A stretch of DNA of 64,000 nt from Marinifilum sp. N1E240 (GTDB taxonomy: Bacteria > Bacteroidota > Bacteroidia > Bacteroidales > Marinifilaceae), in the NCBI RefSeq assembly GCF_009295825.1, contig NZ_WHKF01000010.1, positions 1-64,000 on the forward strand. The letters are read 5' to 3'. Position 1 is the stretch's first letter. Each line of letters opens with the position of its first letter. Below, piece by piece: positions 53,920 through 62,821 of this stretch. Below the pieces are notes generated by a model that searched no databases, was not told where the DNA came from, and was given only the letters and a program-made list of their open reading frames with translations. The position numbers were made by a program, and so were the translations under genes.

Positions 53920-55692
53920 TTATATTGCTTTGGTTTTATCTTTTAACCAGGCTTTGTGTTTTGCATCCAATTGAGGTGATAATTGGTCATATACCTTCTG
54001 GTGATATGAATTCAGCCAATATCTTTCATCTTGCGTTAAAATGTCAACATTAACACCTTTTGTTTCAAAATGGCAAAGAGTAATGGTTTCAAACTCTAAG
54101 TAATCTCCAAACTGAGATGATCCAGCTTCTTTACAAAGAATCAAATTTTCATGTCGAATTCCATATTGTCCTTGTCGGTATAAGGCAGGTTCATTGGAGG
54201 TTATCATTCCCTTTATCATCGCCTGTTCCTTTAGTTCCTGACGAATACTCTGAGGACCTTCATGAACATTCATAAAACAACCAACACCATGTCCTGTTCC
54301 GTGTCCGTAGTTTCTGAAATTTTTCCACAAGTCCATTCGAGCTAAAATATCAATATTACAACCACGAGTACCCATAGGAAAAACTGCCATTGCCAATTGA
54401 ATCATACCTTTTAAAACCAAAGTGTAATCCAATTTTTCTTCTTCACTCATTTCTCCTAAAGGAATTGTTCTTGTGATATCGGTTGTTCCATCAAGATATT
54501 GAGCTCCAGAATCGATTAGTAAAATTCCATCTTTTTTGATCTCAACATTTGATTCCTGAGTGGTAGAGTAATGTGGATGGGCACCATGATCTTTGTATCC
54601 GCATATGGTTCCAAAACTTTCACCTTTAAAATTTTCTTGCTGACTACGGAACTCTCTCAGTTTCTCCATTATAGTAAATTCTGTAATAGATTCTATTTCT
54701 AGGTTTTCTTCCAGCCAATAGTAAAAATGTGTTAAGGCAACACCATCTTTTTTCATGGCATTTTTCATGCCTTCTATCTCAACTTCATTTTTTAAACTTT
54801 TGAAAAGTTGCGAAGGGTTTTCTCTTTCAATAATGTTAGCAGAAATAGAGTAGAATGCTTTGAGGTTGGTTCTGTTGACATCAAGTAAAACATTTGCTGA
54901 AGCAGGAAGTTCTTCTAAGTCATTAAAAATTTGTCCGTAACTGGCGATTGAAATTTCATCTTCAGCTAAACTTTTTAGTAAGACATCTGAAATTTTCGCT
55001 TCATTTAAATAAACACATGCCTTCTCTTTCCCAATTATCGCATAAGCTAATGCTAAAGGGTTGTAATCAACATCAGATCCTCTCAAATTGAATATCCATG
55101 CAACATCATCCATGCTTCCAACAAAGTGATAATTGCTCTTGTTTTCTTCCATTTTTTTACGAACCTGAGTTAATTTAGAATATCTGGTTTGACCAGAAAA
55201 TTTAAGTTCATGATCGAATATAATGCCATTAGGTAATTGAGGACGATCTTTCCAAATATCTCCAACCAAATCATATTCTTCAATGATATGAATGTCTAAA
55301 TTACCCAACTGATTTTTTAGGTCACGCGTTTGAGTAACAGAGAAACAAGTTCCATCGAATCCTACATGTGCTTCAATAGGTAACTCTTTTGCCAACCACT
55401 CGAAAGGAGATAGAGTGCCAGGCGTACCCATTTTAAATAAAGTTATTCCACTATCTTTTAGTTGTGTTTCAGCCTGAAGAAAGTATCTTGAATCCGTCCA
55501 AAGACCAGCTTTGTCATTTGTAATTACTACTGTTCCTGCTGATCCGGTAAAACCTGAAATCCATTGACGAGTAGTCCAGCGATCTGGTACATATTCGCTC
55601 ATGTGTGGATCAGAACTGGTTACAATATAGGCTTGAATTCCTTTTTCATTCATTAAAAAACGCAATGCGTTTACTCTTTCAGCGACGGTCAT
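53920..55692 (-). CDS. Aminopeptidase P family Xaa-Pro peptidase, M24B
   Basis: The 590-residue product has two creatinase N-terminal domains (about 5-300) and the pita-bread M24 domain with the metal ligands in order: Asp in 'LIDSGAQY', Asp in 'TTDITRT', His in 'GTGHGVG', Glu in 'SNEPALY' and Glu in 'RHENLIL'. The length fits the long, three-domain cytosolic aminopeptidase P subgroup of bacteria and eukaryotes. It removes N-terminal residues before proline. It has no signal peptide. It is transcribed alone. Confidence 0.93.
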   Translation of the reverse strand: MTVAERVNALRFLMNEKGIQAYIVTSSDPHMSEYVPDRWTTRQWISGFTGSAGTVVITNDKAGLWTDSRYFLQAETQLKDSGITLFKMGTPGTLSPFEWLAKELPIEAHVGFDGTCFSVTQTRDLKNQLGNLDIHIIEEYDLVGDIWKDRPQLPNGIIFDHELKFSGQTRYSKLTQVRKKMEENKSNYHFVGSMDDVAWIFNLRGSDVDYNPLALAYAIIGKEKACVYLNEAKISDVLLKSLAEDEISIASYGQIFNDLEELPASANVLLDVNRTNLKAFYSISANIIERENPSQLFKSLKNEVEIEGMKNAMKKDGVALTHFYYWLEENLEIESITEFTIMEKLREFRSQQENFKGESFGTICGYKDHGAHPHYSTTQESNVEIKKDGILLIDSGAQYLDGTTDITRTIPLGEMSEEEKLDYTLVLKGMIQLAMAVFPMGTRGCNIDILARMDLWKNFRNYGHGTGHGVGCFMNVHEGPQSIRQELKEQAMIKGMITSNEPALYRQGQYGIRHENLILCKEAGSSQFGDYLEFETITLCHFETKGVNVDILTQDERYWLNSYHQKVYDQLSPQLDAKHKAWLKDKTKAI

Positions 55693-55788
55693 TTTAAGGT
55701 TGTTATTGTTTAAAGCATAAAATTACAATAATATGATGTACATGCTGTGTTTCGTAGCTTAAATTTTAGGTTTTTTGAGAAAAATCAT

Positions 55789-55822
55789 AAAAAAAACCTC
55801 TTCCAAATTATGAAAGAGGTTC
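55789..55822 (-). terminator. Rho-independent terminator
   Basis: The arms 55795-55802 and 55814-55821 (aacctctt / aagaggtt) and an A-run at 55789-55796 give a hairpin and U-tract on the minus strand, 20 bases past the stop of the DUF4097 gene. It ends the sigma-factor operon. Confidence 0.85.
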
Positions 55823-55841
55823 TTGCTTGTATTTTGATTTG

Positions 55842-56903
55842 TTATCGTAAACTTACATTTCCGTATTGACTGTTAATTTTCACTTTTCCTTTGACTTGAT
55901 CTGAGTCGCCTACGATTACTTTTAGTGAGGTTTCAGAATTGTCAACAATTTTTTGAATTACCTGTGCATTATCAGGATAATTAATTCCACAGTATTTCGT
56001 TTCAGCTTCAAGGGTATAGGAGGCACCTTCTTCAATTGCAATTTTACTGGCTACATATTGATTGTCAACTTTTATCGACTCAAAATCCTTTGATACATTA
56101 TCAATTTTACAATTTCCATATCGAAGGTTTAATTCTAGATTTTTGTTTACATTCTCTATTCTGAAATCGGAATATTGACCCATATTTACCATAAAGGTAT
56201 TTGTATTTATTACATTGAATGCATCGTATTTAGAATCGGCAATTACAGTTTCGTTATTATCTAAATGTAATTTTGAGTAACGACTCACTACAACTAAAGC
56301 TTTACTAGTTCCAATATTCATTTTTGAATATTTTAAAGTCAATTTTGTACGATTGCACTCATCAATAGTGGCTTTTGCGTAGGATAAGTTAATTGTGCTA
56401 ACTGGCTTTTCTTCAGGATATAGAAAGCTTTCGCCACGTAAATTACCATAACTTAAGTTGATGTTTGCTTTCTCGCGTAATTGGCTGATGAAGATATTAC
56501 CAAACTTGTTTGAAACATCAAGCTTAATATAGCTAGGCATAAACACCTCATAATCGATCTTGAATTTTTTTCCGGTTTTAAATTTGTGAGACATTTCAGT
56601 ATGAGCAGAAATGGATTGTCCGGATTTATTCATTTTAATATCGATATTATGGAAGAGTAATTTTGCTTTTTCTTCGCTGGTAGTTTCAATGGTGATTAAA
56701 ACTTTAATCGAAATCGAATCTTTTTCCCAGTTTTTAATGTCGATATCTCCATATTTACTGCTGATACTTAAGTCATTTCCCATGCTAACTGGGAAAACCT
56801 CTTTAATTTCTTTTTCGTAATCATCAATAGCAAATACGCTTGTATTTAAGCTTATGAATAATACTAAAAGTAGAGCCGAAAGTTTAAATTTTATTGTCTT
56901 CAT
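55842..56903 (-). CDS. Exported DUF4097-like protein
   Basis: The 353-residue product has a signal peptide ending near 'SVFA-ID'. The rest is short beta strands with a repeated 'Y-G/S-[NDK]-[IL]' pattern ('SSKYGDIDIKNW', 'LSYGNLRGES', 'LKYSKMNIGT', 'LRYGNCKIDNV', 'NSQYGNVSLR'), typical of the DUF4097/putative-adhesin beta-helix. The exact job is not known. It is the third gene of the sigma/anti-sigma operon, 51 bp behind the anti-sigma gene, so may act as sensor or surface component of the response. Confidence 0.82.
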   Translation of the reverse strand: MKTIKFKLSALLLVLFISLNTSVFAIDDYEKEIKEVFPVSMGNDLSISSKYGDIDIKNWEKDSISIKVLITIETTSEEKAKLLFHNIDIKMNKSGQSISAHTEMSHKFKTGKKFKIDYEVFMPSYIKLDVSNKFGNIFISQLREKANINLSYGNLRGESFLYPEEKPVSTINLSYAKATIDECNRTKLTLKYSKMNIGTSKALVVVSRYSKLHLDNNETVIADSKYDAFNVINTNTFMVNMGQYSDFRIENVNKNLELNLRYGNCKIDNVSKDFESIKVDNQYVASKIAIEEGASYTLEAETKYCGINYPDNAQVIQKIVDNSETSLKVIVGDSDQVKGKVKINSQYGNVSLR

Positions 56904-56954
56904 CCGTTTACAGTTTATTTGAAGTTTACTTTTTATTTCTTGTGTTAAAGTTTT

Positions 56955-57500
56955 TTAGGCAGAAACATTCAAGTTTGATTTTGTCTGTTTTCTGACCTGA
57001 TACAATTGTTCAATAATGCGATTTAAAATACTGGTTTTAACCTGATAATATTCAATCATAGCTTCAATTACACGATCATCATCAGGATGTAATTTTAGTT
57101 CTGTTTTTAATTGATTGTATCTTTCATCCATATCTTTTAACTCCTGAGCCAGTATGTTTTGATGTTGCGTGTTGTCAAAAGTTCCCATTCTTTCGATCAT
57201 TTGTAATTGGCTGTCGATATTCGACGTATAAAACATTTCAACCTCTCTGTATTCAGGTGAAATTCCACCTAATCCAATTTGGTCACCCTGTAAATTTCGA
57301 ATCTGATAGCCTGTAATTCCCGAAATGATCACAAAAATAACGATTGCCGCCACTTTTAAAAGGTTTGATATTTTAAAAGTTGGTTTTTTCTGTTTGTTTT
57401 TGTCTAATTTCGAAAGAAACATATCAAAATGACCTTCGCAAGGTTCATGATCATTAAATTCTTCCTGATGTTCTCTAAATACTTTTTCCAATTCTTTCAT
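56955..57500 (-). CDS. Membrane protein, likely anti-sigma factor
   Basis: The 181-residue product has a cytoplasmic N-terminus (about 1-45) with a His/Cys-containing 'EPCEGHFDMFLSKL', one membrane helix (about 47-65) and an external helical tail (about 80-180) likely to form a coiled coil. A zinc-type HxxxCxxC motif is absent, so it is not a ZAS anti-sigma factor of standard type. Its place directly behind an ECF sigma gene (87 bp) and the single-pass layout suggest that it holds the sigma factor inactive; this is inference. Confidence 0.7.
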   Translation of the reverse strand: MKELEKVFREHQEEFNDHEPCEGHFDMFLSKLDKNKQKKPTFKISNLLKVAAIVIFVIISGITGYQIRNLQGDQIGLGGISPEYREVEMFYTSNIDSQLQMIERMGTFDNTQHQNILAQELKDMDERYNQLKTELKLHPDDDRVIEAMIEYYQVKTSILNRIIEQLYQVRKQTKSNLNVSA

Positions 57501-57587
57501 ACATACAAATTTTAATTGTATTGTTGTATGTAACCTTCTTTTCGGATTTACCGATTTTAAAAATCAGTAGAAATGAGAGACGGGTTT

Positions 57588-58154
57588 TTACAGCAATTTT
57601 TTGGTTTTCTTTTCTTTTAAAATCTGAATTAACTTTTTCTTGGCTCTTAAAAATTGTGATCGTGAAGTAGATGCATTCACTTTTAAAACGGATGCAATTT
57701 CTTCGTGATCGTAGCCTTCAATCAAGTATAAACTCAGTATTATTCGGTAACCTGTTGGTAGCAGGTCAATAGCATTTCTAATTTCTTCAATCTGTTCTTT
57801 GGTGTCAATTACTTCAAGTTTTATTTCTTCAGCTTTTAGCTTGTGAGCTTCAAATTCGAGAGGAAATAATTCTAATTTTTTCTTTTTTAAACTATCCAAA
57901 GAACGATTGACAACAATTCTTTTAAGCCAGGCACCAAAACTCACTTCACCTTTGTACTTGCTAATGTTCTTAAAAGCCGACAAAAATGCTTCCTGCATAA
58001 TGTCTTCTGCTTCGTATTCATCTTTTACAATTCGTAAAGATGAGTTGTACATTGCTTTGTAATAAAGCTTATAAATTTTGAATTGTGCTTTGGGATCATT
58101 TTTTCCGCAAAGCTCAATTAAATCCTGGTGAATGTTTCGGTATACTGAGCTCAT
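57588..58154 (-). CDS. ECF-type RNA polymerase sigma factor
   Basis: The 188-residue product has sigma region 2 ('EYEAEDIMQEAFLSAFKNI', 'FGAWLKRIVVNRSLDSLKK', about 45-95) and region 4 ('LLPTGYRIILSLYLIEGYDH' then 'EEIASVLKVNASTSRSQFLR', about 130-180). It has no region 1 or 3, so it is an extracytoplasmic-function factor. It is the first gene of an operon with a membrane anti-sigma-like protein and a DUF4097 protein, which suggests an envelope-stress regulon. A Lys-rich tail ends the chain. Confidence 0.93.
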   Translation of the reverse strand: MSSVYRNIHQDLIELCGKNDPKAQFKIYKLYYKAMYNSSLRIVKDEYEAEDIMQEAFLSAFKNISKYKGEVSFGAWLKRIVVNRSLDSLKKKKLELFPLEFEAHKLKAEEIKLEVIDTKEQIEEIRNAIDLLPTGYRIILSLYLIEGYDHEEIASVLKVNASTSRSQFLRAKKKLIQILKEKKTKKLL

Positions 58155-58301
58155 TAATCTATTTCTATTCTAATGACGAATGCGGAAATCATGCGTTGCA
58201 TGTTTTGAAAATAATTATCACAATAAATATAATCAAAAAGAAAAAGTATTTATACTTATGTATAAATAATGAGCGTAATTATTTGTAACGGAGGTATGAA
58301 T

Positions 58302-60128
58302 TTATTTTGAGAGGAGTGCTGCTTTAGACAAAAGGTGCTTAGCCATTTTTTTTATTCCATGATAAATTATTTCTTTTGACCGCAGATAACTATACAAGAA
58401 AATGTTTTTTTCAAGTTTTTGATTCTTGATTTCACCAACTATTGCTGCTAGTTCATCGGCCATATTTTCATAAACGGTTCTTTTGTAGTGGCGAATACTG
58501 TGGTTGATATCATTTTCAGTGACAAATTTTCGGACATCTAAAATGTATGTGTTTGGATGATTCTTGCAGAAAGTTTCCAATACTTTGTTCATTCGTGTAT
58601 GTCGTTTTTTGGCAATATTGTATTCTGATTTATTTGAAATTGGAGATTCGACTTCAGCACCATTAATAAAAATAATAGGTTTGGAGACTTTTTTACGAAT
58701 TGAATTCAGGTTTAAGGTCAATTGCTCTTCACTAATTTGCCCAACGAATTTGTACTCACTTACAAAGTATTGGTAGAAATTTTTATCCATACTTTTAAAG
58801 TTGTGATAGCTACAACGCTCTACAAATTCTTTCTCAGTTTCTTTGGGAAAATCGGAGTAGCTCTCGTATGGAATTTTTAAACCTGTAGTTTTAGATTCGA
58901 ACAAATCCATAGTGTAATCAACAAGCAAACTATAAACTAGTATATCGTACTGGTTCGAAAAAACTTCACTATTAAAAGCATTCTCATCAAGAAATGGTAA
59001 ATTGTTTACCAGATTCTGTTTTTCATGATCTGAAATATTTTCTGACTGTACTAATATTTCGGTACTCGATTTTGCAACAGGATGATTGTTGCTATTTACA
59101 TCGTTAAATTCCGTAAGAACATCAACATTTTTATAGGAGAGGTAATGTGCCATTTGTTTTAGGTCACAAGCACCTTTAAGAAAAATTTTTGTTGAATTTG
59201 AATCATTTTTTTTAACCGTTGAATGGCTCCAATCTTCTACCTCTTTAATCCAATGAGGATGATCTGTTTGATTAAGTTCCACTGTCACATCTCCAACTTT
59301 ATTAATGTCAGGAAATTGCAATAGTGAATAAATGTATTGTTCTATACCAATATTCATTGATCGACACGAAAACAGAAAGTGTTCAAGTTTATTGTTTTTC
59401 TTATGTAGTGCATAAAATCCTACAATACCGTATTCGCCAAATCTATCTTTAAGTCTGATAGCCTTGCATTTGTAATCTGAGTTAGATAGAAGAATATCTA
59501 ATTCTTCGCTGTTTATTCTTTTTTTCGTGTAGTTAATTTGATTGGTACGATTAATTAACTCCAATATTCTATCCTTTATAGGCCTAAGGTCGTTAATGAT
59601 TGAATATTGTATTTCAGATGATTCAAGAAATTCTGTATTATCAGAAAAATGGTCTTTTTCTTTCTCTTTTTTTTCTAGTATTTTATATTGATTTAATCGG
59701 GAAAAGGAACTATCATCTTTACCTTTAAATGCAATGTGAGAATAAATTTCAGAAATAAAATCTGGCTTTTTTATCCAAATGTCTCGATTGTAGAATTGCA
59801 CTTCTGCCAAATTCAAATGATTGTCATCAATAAATAGAACATTTTCTGCTCTTAATTGAGCGCTTTCTATAATCTGTTGAATGTTATGTCCTTTTGGATT
59901 CCAATTGATTTGAGGAAATATAAAATAGTCCCAAATCTTAAGTTCTTGCAATTTTTGTTTGGCAAGAGCAAAATCATTTTTGGAAGCAATTGAATTTACA
60001 ATACCACGTGAACTTAGATCTTTTATCAGTTGAATATGATCTTTAACTGGAGTTATACCTTCTTCGGAAAGAGTTCCTTTCCAGAAAGTATCGTCTAAGT
60101 CCCAGATTACTAATTTAATTGTATCCAT
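58302..60128 (-). CDS. FkbH-like HAD-IIIC protein with SGNH-like tail
   Basis: The ATG at 60128 is chosen over an upstream in-frame ATG at 60185, because the HAD domain starts immediately ('KLVIWDLDDTFW'), giving 608 residues. Motif I is Asp10-x-Asp12, and the later 'NVLFIDDNHLN' is the acidic motif IV. A GNAT-like middle part follows ('RLKDRFGEYGIVGFYAL', about 240-256). The C-terminal ~250 residues resemble an SGNH/GDSL layer ('QYDILVYSLLVDYTM', 'FINGAEVESP'). FkbH proteins load glyceryl groups onto carriers in polyketide or surface-glycan pathways, but no such genes are nearby. Its role is therefore open. It stands alone on the minus strand. Confidence 0.82.
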   Translation of the reverse strand: MDTIKLVIWDLDDTFWKGTLSEEGITPVKDHIQLIKDLSSRGIVNSIASKNDFALAKQKLQELKIWDYFIFPQINWNPKGHNIQQIIESAQLRAENVLFIDDNHLNLAEVQFYNRDIWIKKPDFISEIYSHIAFKGKDDSSFSRLNQYKILEKKEKEKDHFSDNTEFLESSEIQYSIINDLRPIKDRILELINRTNQINYTKKRINSEELDILLSNSDYKCKAIRLKDRFGEYGIVGFYALHKKNNKLEHFLFSCRSMNIGIEQYIYSLLQFPDINKVGDVTVELNQTDHPHWIKEVEDWSHSTVKKNDSNSTKIFLKGACDLKQMAHYLSYKNVDVLTEFNDVNSNNHPVAKSSTEILVQSENISDHEKQNLVNNLPFLDENAFNSEVFSNQYDILVYSLLVDYTMDLFESKTTGLKIPYESYSDFPKETEKEFVERCSYHNFKSMDKNFYQYFVSEYKFVGQISEEQLTLNLNSIRKKVSKPIIFINGAEVESPISNKSEYNIAKKRHTRMNKVLETFCKNHPNTYILDVRKFVTENDINHSIRHYKRTVYENMADELAAIVGEIKNQKLEKNIFLYSYLRSKEIIYHGIKKMAKHLLSKAALLSK

Positions 60129-60258
60129 GTAAATGATAAGTTGAAGGGTTATTTTAAATTTATATAGAATAAATAAAAATAACAAAAATTCCTACTGAAG
60201 TTCATCCGGAATAAGCAGTAACTCATCAAATTAGAAAGAATAGGATGGGATAATATAG

Positions 60259-60290
60259 CAAAGAAAAGCCACCGAATATTTCCGATAGCT
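60259..60290 (-). terminator. Terminator after tRNA-Lys copy 1
   Basis: On the minus strand the arms at 60282-60290 and 60267-60275 pair over 9 bases with several G-U pairs and are followed by a T-rich run (A-rich at 60260-60266 on plus). It starts 4 bases after the tRNA 3' end. Confidence 0.65.
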
Positions 60291-60293
60291 GTG

Positions 60294-60366
60294 TGATCCC
60301 TCTGGGGTTCGAACCCAGGACCCCAACATTAAAAGTGTTGTGCTCTACCAGCTGAGCTAAGGAATC
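60294..60366 (-). tRNA. tRNA-Lys (UUU), copy 1
   Basis: The 73-base gene folds as a standard cloverleaf: acceptor gattcct/agggatc, D arm, anticodon stem caaca/tgttg around loop CTTTTAA (anticodon TTT), and a T arm with GGTTCGAAC. The discriminator base is A, and CCA is not encoded. It is identical to the three copies at 62469-62759 but sits 2.1 kb away. Confidence 0.97.
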
Positions 60367-60540
60367 AGGATTGCTAATTTAAAGATTTTTTTAAATCTAT
60401 AAAAATGAAAGTGCTTCATATTTATAGTTCTAGGCGCTTGTATTGTTTTTTGAATTGAATTTAGCTGGTGTTACATAATAAGAATATGTACCTTTATACA
60501 TCCTTATTGCAGAATAATTCACTTTAAATATGTTCTTGGT

Positions 60541-61908
60541 ATGTTTCAAAAGTTACTATTTATTACTTTTTTAGTACTCACGAATTCGGTTTTTGCTCAA
60601 AATAAAATGTCAATAAACGCTGAATTTCCTGATTATACAAATGAAAGTTTAATGCTTTTGCAGGGAGATGATGGTGGTGTTTTCGTTGTAGCAAATTCAA
60701 GTACAGATAAGGAAGGAAAGTTGACTTTTGATTGGGATGGAGAACCTGGTTTTTATAGAATCAGCGGTAAGGATGGGTTTGTTGATTTTAGGATGAGTGG
60801 TCACAAACTTGAGTTTTCTCTTTCGGGAAGTTTTAAAGGTGGTGATTTAAGATTCCCTGATGGTGATGAGAACAATCAATATCAATACTATTTGTCAGAG
60901 TTTTCAATATTAAATGAATCAATATCAGAATTGCATGACGATTTAAAAAATCAGAATGAAAAAGATAATCTTTACAAAGATTTATTTACTGATTATAAGA
61001 AAGTCAAAAGAGAGAAGCGAAGTTTACTAAAAGATCTATGGGGGAGTCATATTGATTCTTGGTCGGCACGTTTTGCATTGGCACAGCAGGAACTTATGTC
61101 TGATGTAAAATTAAAAGGGCAAAAAGCTGAAGATTATTATCTAAAGCATTTTTTTGATTTTTTTGCCTTTAGTGATTCCTTATTAGCGGGTACGCCTATT
61201 TACTATGAGAAAATTGGCAAATATTTAAAGCTACGTGACCTTGAAGGACTGATTGAAATTGGGAATTTTAAAAAAATAAAAGATGTAATTGGGAATTTGT
61301 TTTGGTTAACAGAGTTGGATCCTGATTCACAAAAATATCTTGCGAATTATTTGATGAACAAATATCCTGAGGAGACTTATACAGAGGTTTACCATATTGT
61401 AACAGATGCTTATCGTGTTTTAAATACTTGCGAATATGTGTTAAATACCCGCACCATAAGAAATAGAATTAGCAACTACAAACAGATAAAAAAAGGTTGG
61501 CAAGCTCCAGATATTCCACTTTATCATTCACTGGATGGAAGAATTCAATCGTTAAGTGATGTAAATAGTGAGTTAACTTTAGTTGTGGTATGGTCGGGCA
61601 GTTGTAGACATAGTATTGAGATGTTGAATGAAATTTCGAATTTATACTATACTTACAAAGATTTAGGTTTAGAGGTTGTTGCTGTATCATTAGATAATAA
61701 CCTTAATTTTTGGAAAGAAATCATTTCTTATAATGATTTTCCCTGGATAAATGCGTGTGATACCGATGGCTTAAATGGAACAGTCGCAAGTCAGTTTAAT
61801 GTTTACGTAACTCCAAGTTTGTTTTTAATGGATCCTTCACTTAAAATTGTTGATGTACCACAAACCGTATTTCAGTTGGAGAAAAAATTAATGGAAGTTT
61901 TTAAGTAG
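60541..61908 (+). CDS. Exported thioredoxin-fold protein with single Cys
   Basis: The 455-residue product has a signal peptide ending near 'SVFA-QN'. An N-terminal beta domain (about 22-105) resembles DUF4369, often found before thioredoxin domains in Bacteroidota. A helical middle (about 110-300) follows. The C-terminal thioredoxin/TlpA-AhpC fold (about 315-455) has 'WSGSCRHSIEML', in which Cys355 is kept but the second Cys of CxxC is Ser358, and the cis-Pro segment 'VYVTPSLFLMDP'. It could be a one-Cys peroxidase-like or isomerase-like protein, not a typical disulfide reductase. It is transcribed alone between tRNA genes on the other strand. Confidence 0.85.
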   Translation: MFQKLLFITFLVLTNSVFAQNKMSINAEFPDYTNESLMLLQGDDGGVFVVANSSTDKEGKLTFDWDGEPGFYRISGKDGFVDFRMSGHKLEFSLSGSFKGGDLRFPDGDENNQYQYYLSEFSILNESISELHDDLKNQNEKDNLYKDLFTDYKKVKREKRSLLKDLWGSHIDSWSARFALAQQELMSDVKLKGQKAEDYYLKHFFDFFAFSDSLLAGTPIYYEKIGKYLKLRDLEGLIEIGNFKKIKDVIGNLFWLTELDPDSQKYLANYLMNKYPEETYTEVYHIVTDAYRVLNTCEYVLNTRTIRNRISNYKQIKKGWQAPDIPLYHSLDGRIQSLSDVNSELTLVVVWSGSCRHSIEMLNEISNLYYTYKDLGLEVVAVSLDNNLNFWKEIISYNDFPWINACDTDGLNGTVASQFNVYVTPSLFLMDPSLKIVDVPQTVFQLEKKLMEVFK

Positions 61909-61910
61909 GT

Positions 61911-61929
61911 GACGTAGCATTGCTACATC
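61911..61929. repeat. REP-like palindrome
   Basis: The sequence gacgtagcattgctacatc is a 9-bp hairpin with one mismatch, right after the stop codon of the thioredoxin-fold gene. Similar 'gacgtagcaatg' sequence lies at 62166 inside the REP-transposase remnant. Confidence 0.65.
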
Positions 61930-62049
61930 CATATTATGAGTTCCATATTATAGGATTTTTACGAATATATTTCTTGATCTTTTAAAATTCCTTTTGATTT
62001 TTGATAATTCTATCAAGGAAGCGAGGTAACCAATCAAACAAAAAAATTA

Positions 62050-62415
62050 CTATTCTACTTGCACCATTTTGTTAATGCTGATTTGAACGATCTTATCACC
62101 ACAGATAAACTGCCAGATTTTGGAGAAATGGAACACATGTGTTGATTTTTGTAATTTTTGGGGTTGACGTAGCAATGAAACGTCCTTACAATCCCCGACA
62201 CTGCCAATTATGCCATGTATATGATCAGGAATAATGACATATTCACCGAGAAACATATGATTGTCATATAGAGGAATGTTATTCCAAAATAAATTTGCCT
62301 GTTTTTCAATTTCAGATAATTCCATTTTACCGTTCAAAACCTCTCCGAAAAAGCGCTCTCGATCTTTTGTGTAGATTGTCACCATAAACCATCCTATATT
62401 GGTATAGTCATGATT
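62050..62415 (-). pseudogene. REP-associated (Y1/IS200-like) transposase remnant
   Basis: An open frame of 111 codons begins at the ATG 62385, but homology-like sequence continues upstream in frame to about 62415 ('NHDYTNIGWF'), matching the start of RAYT proteins. Inside are 'VTIYTKDRERFFGEVLNGKM' and 'GEYVIIPDHIHGII', with the HUH metal motif H-I-H. The C-terminal half, including the catalytic Tyr, is missing; the frame ends in unrelated sequence. It is a truncated, inactive remnant. A REP-like hairpin (62166-62184) lies within it. The REP/RAYT pairing suggests that the hairpins were once its substrate. Confidence 0.8.
62166..62184. repeat. REP-like hairpin inside the RAYT remnant
   Basis: The arms gacgt (62166-62170) and acgtc (62180-62184) surround agcaatgaa. 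The 5' half matches the palindrome at 61911. Confidence 0.55.
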
Positions 62416-62432
62416 TTGAAGGAAAAAGGCAT

Positions 62433-62464
62433 AAAAAAACCATCGATGTAATTATCGACGGTTT
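62433..62464 (-). terminator. Terminator of the tRNA-Lys array
   Basis: The arms 62437-62447 and 62454-62464 (aaaccatcgat / atcgacggttt, one mismatch) are followed on the minus strand by a U-tract (A-run 62433-62439). It lies 5 bases past the 3' end of tRNA copy 2. Confidence 0.88.
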
Positions 62465-62468
62465 TTAG

Positions 62469-62541
62469 TGATCCCTCTGGGGTTCGAACCCAGGACCCCA
62501 ACATTAAAAGTGTTGTGCTCTACCAGCTGAGCTAAGGAATC
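62469..62541 (-). tRNA. tRNA-Lys (UUU), copy 2
   Basis: Identical to copy 1. The last of three genes transcribed in tandem on the minus strand, with a terminator directly behind it. Confidence 0.97.
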
Positions 62542-62576
62542 ATCCTGATTTTTTGAAGACTTTGGTTGTCTATAAG

Positions 62577-62649
62577 TGATCCCTCTGGGGTTCGAACCCA
62601 GGACCCCAACATTAAAAGTGTTGTGCTCTACCAGCTGAGCTAAGGAATC
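62577..62649 (-). tRNA. tRNA-Lys (UUU), copy 3
   Basis: Identical to the other copies. The 35-base spacer to copy 2 is nearly the same as the spacer to copy 4, so the units arose by tandem duplication. Confidence 0.97.
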
Positions 62650-62686
62650 ATCCTGATTTTTTGTAAAAGACTTTGGTTGTCTTTAG

Positions 62687-62759
62687 TGATCCCTCTGGGG
62701 TTCGAACCCAGGACCCCAACATTAAAAGTGTTGTGCTCTACCAGCTGAGCTAAGGAATC
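62687..62759 (-). tRNA. tRNA-Lys (UUU), copy 4
   Basis: Identical to the other copies; the first gene of the array. Its promoter is at 62790-62821. Confidence 0.97.
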
Positions 62760-62789
62760 ATTGTGTATGCTTTGTTTTCAAAAGCGATG

Positions 62790-62821
62790 CAAATATAGAG
62801 CGATTAAATTGAAATCGCAAA
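62790..62821 (-). promoter_or_regulatory. Bacteroidota promoter of the tRNA-Lys array
   Basis: On the minus strand, TTTG (62818-62821) and TATATTTG (62790-62797) fit the -33 TTTG and -7 TAnnTTTG boxes with a 20-base spacer. The start of transcription would be about 25 bases before tRNA copy 4. Confidence 0.7.
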
